This document shows, piece by piece, positions 56,668 to 64,000 of a stretch of DNA of 64,000 nt. This DNA is from Aspidapion aeneum (lineage: Eukaryota; Arthropoda; Insecta; Coleoptera; Brentidae): contig OY755048.1 of assembly GCA_963576565.1 (NCBI GenBank), positions 7,894,136-7,958,135 of the forward strand. Direction: 5' to 3'. Numbering within the stretch: position 1 is the first letter of the stretch; every line of letters begins with the position of its first letter. Position numbers and translations under genes: made by a program. The notes below the pieces were generated by a model that saw only the letters and a program-made list of their open reading frames with translations, did not search any database and was not told the origin of the DNA.

Positions 56668-56975
56668 TTAGCTCACCCGTATACTAACACTGTAGTAGTG
56701 TGAACTATGAATGGTGACATCAAAAATAAGAAAAAAAAAGTTACTCCCATTTAATGCATTTCAGATGATTTTGAACGCGCATAACTCAAAAACTGCTTGC
56801 CCGATTTTAATGAAATTTGGTACCTAGGTTGTGTTTTGGTTCTAGATTATCGCATTTATGAATAAAATTCACCGGACGTAAACCGAAAAATTCAAAGAGT
56901 GGGAGTAGATTTCAAAACTTAGAGTTCTGGTAAAAATATTACTAGTGTTTTAGAGGAAATTAATTTAGTACCTAG
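56668..56975 (+). mobile_element. HINE-1, partial copy H, lacking the GTCT tract
   Basis: Opening hairpin TAGCTCACCCGTATACTAAC...GTGTGAACTA. The core is then present, but 'tcagatgattttgaac' joins directly to 'gcgcataactcaaaaactgc', so the microsatellite is cleanly missing. It is truncated after the first internal unit. Confidence 0.6.
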
Positions 56976-56981
56976 ATGATG

Positions 56982-57032
56982 AGAGCGAGAGAGAGAGAGA
57001 GAGAGAGAGACAGAGATGATGAGAGAGATGGA
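56982..57032. repeat. (GA)n microsatellite
   Basis: A run of GA dinucleotides from about 56988 to 57010 with irregular continuation. Confidence 0.8.
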
Positions 57033-57475
57033 TAATGATTTAAATGATATAAAATTATTTTGATGTTTTAAACTGCTTAAATTCTGTTTTTTGCCAAATT
57101 TTTCCATAGTGATGGAACACATTTCTAAAAATAGACGTTTAAACAAAAAATTACATGTTTAAAAAAAACTGCTTCCAAAACTTAGGTCCTATTTAATTAA
57201 TATTTCATTTTAAAAAAATTACAACGTATTAAGGACATTTTGTTAAAAACCAACAAAATTTAAAAATTTAAAAACCGATGTTTTTTATTTTTCTCGGAAA
57301 AATTTGGAGTATGTAAAAAAATATTTATACAGTTTTAGACCTTTTGATTGCATATACATAAATGTATTTAACTTTTTTCATAGAGCTGGTTTTGCTAAAA
57401 ACCGTAAGATGCCATTATCCACCCCAAAATCTCACCCCAATACCCATAAGGTAGGTCAATTTCTGCCCCCGTTAG
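57033..57475. other. No gene; spacer up to the Penelope-like element
   Basis: Nothing supportable. The segment ends with CTGCCCCCGTTAG at 57462-57474, which recurs inverted at the far side of the Penelope-like element (59532-59544). Confidence 0.35.
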
Positions 57476-57565
57476 CTAAAATACCACAACAATGTTTTTG
57501 TTTGAAACTCGTAGACAATGATTGTGTAGAAATAAAATTTCGGACTTCCATTGTCTTTATTTATT

Positions 57566-57615
57566 TTAAAACACGACGTTTCGGTTAGTAAGTTTCTCTA
57601 ACCGTTATTAAGTGT
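57566..57615 (-). ncRNA. Degenerate hammerhead-like motif in the Penelope 3' region
   Basis: On the minus strand, CTTAATAA (a decayed CUGAUGA) is followed by a strong stem II (CGGTTAG/CTAACCG with an AGAAACTTA loop) and then GAAACGTCG. Penelope-like elements are known to carry hammerhead motifs in their terminal repeats. The core changes probably abolish cleavage. Confidence 0.45.
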
Positions 57616-57825
57616 AAACTAAACAATCTAGTCTTTAGGCTACTACTTATACTACTTGGTGTGCAGTCAGGTGTGACGGCCCGCCCCCTTTTTAATCCTA
57701 AGACGCCTGTTTTCCTTAAGGAGTGGTTTCCATATGTTTGGTATATCCGTGCTTGGTTGACTGAAAACTTCTTTATTCTGCATTATAAACGCAGCTTCAA
57801 TAAACTTTCGTTTTCGCCAATGCGA

Positions 57826-59520
57826 CTACTTATGTAAAACTTTAGCTTCTGACCACTGAATCCTGTGATCATTTGACCATGCATGCTCTGCTAAACCGGA
57901 TTTTTCAATATCCCCTAATTGGGTACTTTTTAGATGTTCATTTACTCTAACCTGAAGAGGGCGTTTCGTTTCACCTACATATGATTTACCACACTCACAC
58001 GAGATTTGGTAAATACATTCCTTATTATTTGAGGGATTGTCTGGTTTTGTTTTAGTTACAAAACTTCTTATCGTATTTCCCGAAGAAAATACTGTTTTTA
58101 TATTATAGTGTTTAGCTATTCGTCTTATGTTTTCTGAAATCCCTTGAACATATGGAATGTTAATAACACCTAACGGATTATTATTTTGAGAATTTGGTAC
58201 ATTTAGTTTGTTTTTAATTTTAAATATCGTTGAGTTTATTAATTTCTCGGAATAACCATTCTGTTGTAAGTCCTTTTTAATGTTGTTAATTTCTGTGGTT
58301 AATTCTTCATTATTACTACAAATATTTACGGCTCTTAAATACAAACTTCTTATAACTCCTTGTTTTGTAGCAACAGAATGATTAGACTTAACATTTAGGT
58401 ACTGTCCCGTGTGTGTAGGTTTCCTATATACAGTGGTTTGAATGTTTCTGTCTAATCGTTTGACAAAAACATCCAAAAAAGGTAAGGCCGAATCTTTTTC
58501 AATTTCCATGGTGCACTTGATTGTTGGTCGAATACCGTTTAAGTGGTGTAGAAAATTCTGTAGATCGTCTTCATTTTCCGGCCATATAATAAATGTGTCA
58601 TCCATGTATCGTAGCCATAGTTTTGGTTTGACTCTTGCTGTGTTGATCGCATGGTCCTCGAACCACTCCATGTAGATGTTTGCTACCACTGGCGAAAGAG
58701 ATGAACCCATTGGAAGTCCATCATTTTGCGCGTAAAACTTATCTTTCACTTGAAAGTAAGAGTTACGGAGACAGAGCTCCAAAAGATCCATCACCCCCTC
58801 CACCGATAGCGTTGTTCTCTCGTGAAGTGTATCATCAGTTTGTAATTTGTTTTTGATGATACTGAGTGACTCATTTATTGGCACGTTGGTATAGAGACTT
58901 TCTACATCAAACTTACAAATCTATCGCCGGGCTCTAATTCGATACCTTTTAAAACCTCGACAAAATGTTCCGAGTTTTTGACAAATGATTCGGACTTACC
59001 CTGTAGTGGTTGAATTATGTCCAACAAAAACCTCGACAAAGTGCTGGTGGCTGAGTCCCTGGAGGTGGTGATTGGTCGCAATGGTATATCCTTCTTATGG
59101 ATCTTTGGTAATCCATAAAAATGTGGTGCCTTACTGTGGTGTGAAGTCAGGCGGGATCTAACAGCGTCCGGGATATTTTCAGCATACTTCTTCAAAGTCC
59201 TGTAGATGCGTCCTTCTATGGTGGTTGTTGGATCTTTGGGTAGTTGCTTGTAGTCTCCTTTCTCCAGAACTTCTTGGATCTTTTTGTCGTAAGTCTCGAC
59301 ATCCATGATCACCGTCGCGTTTCCTTTTTCGGCCGGTATAATCTTGATTGATTTGTCAGCCTGCAGGTTCTTGATTGCCCGTTGTTTTTGACTCGTGATG
59401 TTTGTCTTTTGTTGCTTCTGTCTGTCCAACGTTGTTCTTACTTTATGGCGAAACTCATCAGCTTCGGGTTGAGGTAGACTAACGGTCTCTATTGCCGCAA
59501 TAGGGAATTAATGCACTTTT
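57826..59520 (-). pseudogene. Penelope RT and GIY-YIG endonuclease ORF, one frameshift
   Basis: The frame is open from about 59520 (ETVSLPQPEADEFRHKVRTT). Penelope RT hallmarks follow: IKIIPAEKGNATVIMD, FYGLPKIHK and LRPITTSRDSATS, up to GDRFVSL. There one T is missing (about 58895), and the next frame continues as VESLYTNVPINES (58884 down). Later motifs are NDGLPMGSSLSPVVANIYME, the catalytic LRYMDDTFIIW, SALPFLDVFVKR and TVYRKPTHTGQYLN. The C-terminal GIY-YIG module has YQISCECGKSYVGETKRPL followed by VNEHL. RT primes on the cleaved target and GIY-YIG supplies the nick. The N-terminus appears truncated, and one repaired base would restore most of the frame. Confidence 0.9.
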
Positions 59521-59544
59521 GCCGCCTTTGAACTAACGGGGGCA

Positions 59545-61191
59545 GATTTAATTCCATAAAACTTCAAAATAATAGTTAATAGCGATTTTTTTAAACCATT
59601 ATGTTAAATGAAGTACTGGACCCCCATGCAGAGCAAAATGTTAACAAAGGGATTGCCTATGCACAAGGAACAATGAAATACAACATCAATGCTTCGGAAC
59701 AATGCTACAAACTACAAGTGAGTTATTAAATTTTTCATAACGAAATCTTTTTGACCTGTTGACTTGATTGGAATCTATTGTGTTTCTTTAGATTGGATTG
59801 TAGGTGTTTAATGTAGGTGTTTAATTGAATACCAATAGGGGTAAAAATCATACCAAAGAATGAATGATGATTGGCTAGAAAGGCACTACTTGTTACGTAA
59901 TATTAGGGACATTTTCAAACGTTTGTTTGGGAGTTTATTGTTATGGTAATAAACATAACGAAGTGCGTTAATTAAGAAGGCGTTTCCTTACTGTTATCGC
60001 TTTTTTGTACAGTTAACCAATAAGGTTGTCCAGTGGCGGCTCGTGCGTTTTAATACAGCTGGGTCATTCTGTCACAAAACTATAAGCAACGGCTTAGAAC
60101 TACGTACATCTTTTAGGATGTATTATTTTATTTATTTATTTTTGTTCTTCGGGTACTGATTAAATATTTTACTAAAAAATGTTAACTTATTGATAGAAAC
60201 ATTAACACAACAAATAATAGAAAAATCTGCACAAACTCTATTTTAGTTATATTTTCATGTGTAGATTTGCAATTTTTCTCTTGTAAAATAAATATTTTTA
60301 ATTTTTTTTTCATAATTTTTTTTTCATAGTGTCCAACCTAAACTTAGAGAAGTTTATTATTTTTTATATTTCGAAAAGTCCAAAAAACATCTAGACGTTG
60401 ATGGTGCCACGGACCATAATATAATGATGGGGGCCCCCGATTTTTCGCTGCTTATTTAAAATTCCAGGCTTAAAGCTCAATTTCCGAATGTGTATAGACA
60501 GAGGTCTGGGTCCACATTCTGTGCACTTTATAATTTAATAGCGATATCTTATGTCGCCTACTAATTACGAAAAATAGAAAGAAAGAACGACATGTCTATG
60601 GAATTCAACAGTACACAGAATCTGGGCCCTGGTTGTGAATTACTGGTGGCCTATATAACAAGAGTTAAGTTTGAACGTACAATACGTGGGACGATCCAAA
60701 AGATGCTGCCAATGGAGACTAATAGAACATATTTGTTTATTTTGAAATTGATTATTACAGAGATTTATTCTGGGAGGTCATTAACCAAAAATGACCTTAT
60801 AAAACTGTAAATAAGGTCTTTGTTTGCAAGAGAATAGGAATGAGTAAGGTAAACAAATTAGCTCCATATCATACAAACTAACAAAAATATAATTTTTTTT
60901 TATCAATAAAAAATATAGTAAAATTTTATTACCCAAAAAAAATTATTTAGTTTTTAATATTTAAAGATTTATTCTTCACAACATTAATTAATGCTCTCTT
61001 GCAAACAAAAAACGTATTTACAGTTTGTCTGTAAAACTAATTTAGCGAAAATTATAAGCCAATGATAAAATATAAAAAACACCGCCATCTTGGATTTATG
61101 ACGCCGCACAGGCCCTTTTACTCAAATTGCAGGCCAATACCCATTGAACTAAAATTGTGTGATCTATTACCAATCGATGTAAGGCAGTTTT
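59545..61191. other. No gene; one orphan hAT terminus
   Basis: A CAGTGGCGGCTCGTGCG terminus, typical of non-autonomous hAT elements, lies at about 60031. No matching right end follows. Short ORFs, including 60592-60810, look like noise. Confidence 0.35.
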
Positions 61192-61903
61192 AAAATACTC
61201 TGCCAATCTATGGGCACCTAAGCTCACACTAGGTACTATAGTTATGGTGTACGTGTGAGCTAATATAACTAAAAACTGAAATATATTTTATTGAACTCCA
61301 GACTCAATTACCGTTCGTTTGATACCACACAAGGCATGTTTTGACTTAAACTTTAATTTTTCAAATCTACCCCCACCTTTTTTTAAACTAAAGTGTATTT
61401 TGTTTAACTCCAGACTCAATTACCTTTCGTTTGATATCACACACGCCATATTTCCACATAAACACTAATTATTTTAATTTACCCCCACCCTTTTTTTAAA
61501 AGTAAAATGTATTTTATTTAACTCCAGAAGGAATTACCTTTCGTTTGATATCACACACGTCATATTTTTACATAAACTAATTTTTGAAATATACCCCCAC
61601 CCTTTTATTTGGCTTGTGTTTGGTGGATTTTGTTCATTTTTAAATGGGACCATCTCGACCCAAAACCCAGCGTAGGTACCAAATTTCATTAAAATCGGGC
61701 AAGCGGTTTTTGAGTTATGCGCGTTGGTCGTTAGACATACAGACAGACAGACAGACAGACAGACGGCGAAACAAAAAAGTTTCAACATCATCTGAAACGC
61801 AAAGATATATAAAAATTTTTGAAATCGGAGCAACTTTTTTTTTCTCGAAAAAATTAGGATCACTATAGCTCACACTACTATAGTATAGTAGTAGTGTGAG
61901 CTA
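61192..61903 (-). mobile_element. HINE-1, copy I
   Basis: Complete reverse copy: AAATACTCTGCC, hairpin, internal units, core, a short (GACA)n tract (61738-61764), 'atcatctgaaacgcaaagat' and the closing hairpin. It is very similar to copy B. Confidence 0.8.
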
Positions 61904-62379
61904 AAATATTCCACAACTATCCGACGGGACACGATTTTTGACTATAAGCCTCTCAACTCCGGTCTTAAGGACCAACTCAATAATATGATACATCCTATTT
62001 CAATAAAAAAATATAATATATATCTAGAAATAAAATGAGGAAAGTAAACAGCGATGGAATTTTACAACTGACAAGTGATTTTTAAGATGTTTCGAAAACT
62101 GTTTTTCGACTCGCATTATTTTAGGGTTACCGGGAATTAAGATAACAAAAAATTACCATAACGAATGTCAAAGTTGTCAATATTTTAAGCGTTTCAATAT
62201 ACACAGGAAAAGTAAAATAGAGTAATACAATGTGTATTTTAAATTAAAAATATTTAAATGGGTTCGTTTGCAGCTGATTGCTTTGACTAATTGAGAATTT
62301 GAAATTAGCAATAAAAATCCAATTCCATGATTGTTTAAACCAATAAAGTTAAAAAATAATTAAGACGATCGTTGTAAAC

Positions 62380-62529
62380 CATGGGCGCACCCAGGAGAAA
62401 GGTCTCGCCCCCCCAAACCTAAGATTATTTTAGATATTTCACACATATTTCATAAATAAAAAGATAAAATAGCATAATACCCGACATGCGGCCTCGGCCC
62501 CCCAAGACATATTTCTGGGTGCGCCACTG
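62380..62529. mobile_element. hAT-like MITE (CAGTGGCGCACCC family), 150 bp, inverted copy
   Basis: CATGGGCGCACCCAGG at the left and TCTGGGTGCGCCACTG at the right. TGTAAAC flanks both sides (62373-62379 and 62530-62536). It is the same family as 34088-34283 in the opposite orientation. Confidence 0.8.
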
Positions 62530-62536
62530 TGTAAAC

Positions 62537-64000
62537 AATCGAGACTTATTGGGAATGAAATAAGGTCTAGCAGCAATAATGCTAGCAGTATAATATTAAC
62601 ACCTACGCTCGCGCAGTTGCGTCGTAAAATACGGAAGACTTTAATAGGAATTGTGTTAGACTTCATTAGTGCAGAAATAAAGCCATGTAGTATTTATGAA
62701 ACTTGGCCTTATTTTGACGGTTTGATGAAATTGTCAGCTGAGCTCACTTTTTTATCTATTTTGCATTCTATCCCAAGTAACATTATTACCACTCAAGGTT
62801 TTATTAATTTGGTTCCAAGGTTATTTAGAGGGTGCTGTTATGGCTTTTAGGATCAATTTGGCTACAAAAAGGTAATTTATATTGCCAATTACCTAAAGAG
62901 GTGTTATACAACCAAAAAGTGTTCTTCTGTTCCTTTTAGATACTTTTGGTTTTATTGATTTCTGATTTATAAAGATGGTCTTATAAAACCCTTTTACCTA
63001 AAGTTTTTAAAAAGAAATAAATATAAACTTTGGTCTTTTAGTTTTTTTCATTATTTTAGGTCATAACAAAAGTGTTTTATAATAGAGCTAAAAGGTTACC
63101 TTATATCCTTTTGTTTTTGTAGTTACCAGTAGTTTAATAGTAAATATGATTATATAGGCGGCCATATAGAACCTAGTTTCCTTAAGGTTTTTAAGAGTGG
63201 TAAATATAAACTTTAGACTTTTGGTTTTTGCCATTACTTTTAGGCATTTTAAACAGGTTTTATTGGAAGACTTAAAGGTAAACTTAATTCTTTTTTTAAG
63301 GGTTCTAACAGAAGTAAATAAATACTTTCGTATTTTAGTTTTTACTAGTACTAGTACAGATTGGTACCTACCTATTGCAAGATTGATTATTTATTATCCT
63401 CCTGGGTAGGGCACCCAAGCCTAGATAAGGCCTGTTTAAACGGCCAATATAAGAGGTTTCCCTACAACCTGCAGGCACAACGGATATCATTACACTGGCC
63501 CTCCTGATTGTGTGCAAATTGCACGATAAAAAACATTTAAATTTAACACAACACTTTAAAAAACAAATTTAAGTGAGGTTATGTTCACTATGTTTACCTT
63601 CTCTTTTTTATTGGTTTCATAAGCGCACTCAAAAATCCTTGTTGCGATAGAGTAACAAATAAAACCAAGTGACCACTATAAAACGATAATGGCGTATATA
63701 GAATTATTTTAAAAATATTGTAAACAGAAAATATTTATCTAGTCGTTTTAGCAGTGTTTTTTAACAATAATTTTACTTTAATTTTGATTTATGTAAACCA
63801 AACAGACTTTTTTAATGGTGAATAGTGTAAATTATTTTTTTTATTTTAAATATTTGTTATTTAGTTATCAAAAAACTATTAAAAAGCATTTGTGAGCTGG
63901 CGCGCTTGTTTTGAGAGCTTTTCAGATACGATTTTATCAGAAAAATAAGTCTGGCAGGCAATTTGATGATCCACAAAACGACAAACTCCTCATATATAGG
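62537..64000. other. No gene; diverged tandem-like repeats near 62960-63340
   Basis: The phrase 'tataaactttggtcttttag' and variants recur at about 63024, 63205 and 63325 with similar flanks (a pyrimidine tract, then 'taagg'/'ttaaaag'), suggesting an old tandem duplication of about 120-180 bp. No ORF in this tail is convincing. Confidence 0.3.

Larger units (their letters stand above)
57475..59531 (-). mobile_element. Penelope-like element (5'-truncated), RT plus GIY-YIG
   Basis: A minus-strand retroelement with a Penelope-type RT and a C-terminal GIY-YIG endonuclease, followed by a 3' region with a degenerate hammerhead-like motif near 57566-57615. It is flanked by a perfect 13-bp inverted pair, CTGCCCCCGTTAG / CTAACGGGGGCAG. 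The exact ends were not fixed by a direct target duplication. Confidence 0.8.

Noticed and set aside
58442..58675. Plus-strand 77-codon ORF within the Penelope element
   Set aside because: Antisense shadow of the RT domain.
63401..63480. GC-richer patch near the right edge as an exon
   Set aside because: No open frame of useful length and no splice-site pair.
1..64000. An undescribed defence, toxin or biosynthetic system
   Set aside because: No cluster of unknown intact genes exists; almost all structured sequence is explained by transposable elements, satellites and a few candidate exons.

Overview
The window is AT-rich, transposon-dense animal DNA. The element set (BEL/Pao, Jockey, Penelope-like, mariner, hAT, tRNA-derived SINEs and short GTCT-bearing Helitron-like elements) points to an insect; the order cannot be fixed from the sequence alone, though a beetle with a large genome would fit. 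I see no bacterial genes, operons, CRISPR arrays or virus.

Host coding sequence is very sparse. Two short exon-like blocks lie on the minus strand, at 46875-47075 (67 codons) and 2146-2271 (42 codons). Both are open, both are multiples of three, and both have good acceptor and donor sites. If they belong to one gene, most of the window is one intron of about 44.6 kb. The first block resembles a spectrin-repeat-like segment of the kind found in KASH-domain proteins (nesprin/klarsicht); this is tentative. A third exon-like block on the plus strand (about 23270-25376) is split by a 1.85-kb LINE with an 8-bp target-site duplication.

Layout: 1.4-2.1 kb Helitron-like element (HINE-1); 3.8-4.9 kb foldback element; 6.1-7.8 kb foldback element holding a truncated LINE; 8.4-11.2 kb two more HINE-1 copies; 11.2-12.1 kb a second HINE-like family; 12.4-15.3 kb foldback family, ending at a 134-bp perfect palindrome; 18.9-22.8 kb a dead mariner split by six tandem SINE units; 23.3-25.4 kb LINE in an exon-like ORF; 26.7-31.9 kb a TIR element holding a nearly intact Jockey LINE; 32.4-33.7 kb hAT with a second element inside; 34.4-38.2 kb HINE-1 containing a hAT MITE/170-bp satellite composite, a 247-bp Penelope-type inverted repeat with hammerhead-like cores, and a SINE; 39.4-40.5 kb foldback; 42.1-43.1 kb TIR element; 44.8-45.4 kb palindrome and tRNA-like sequence; 45.4-46.9 kb HINE-1 with an insertion; 47.1-56.2 kb a three-level nest (hAT-like, then foldback family, then Pao retrotransposon with LTRs); 57.5-59.5 kb Penelope-like element with RT and GIY-YIG domains; 61.2-61.9 kb HINE-1; 62.4 kb MITE.

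Most retroelement ORFs carry only one or a few lesions, so the nesting order can be read from target-site duplications. The most interesting points are the satellite carried between two copies of one MITE inside a single 8-bp duplication, the SINE that expanded in tandem together with its own target duplication, the head-to-head hammerhead-like repeat, and two HINE-1 copies that end 13-16 bp from the splice donors of the two host exons.
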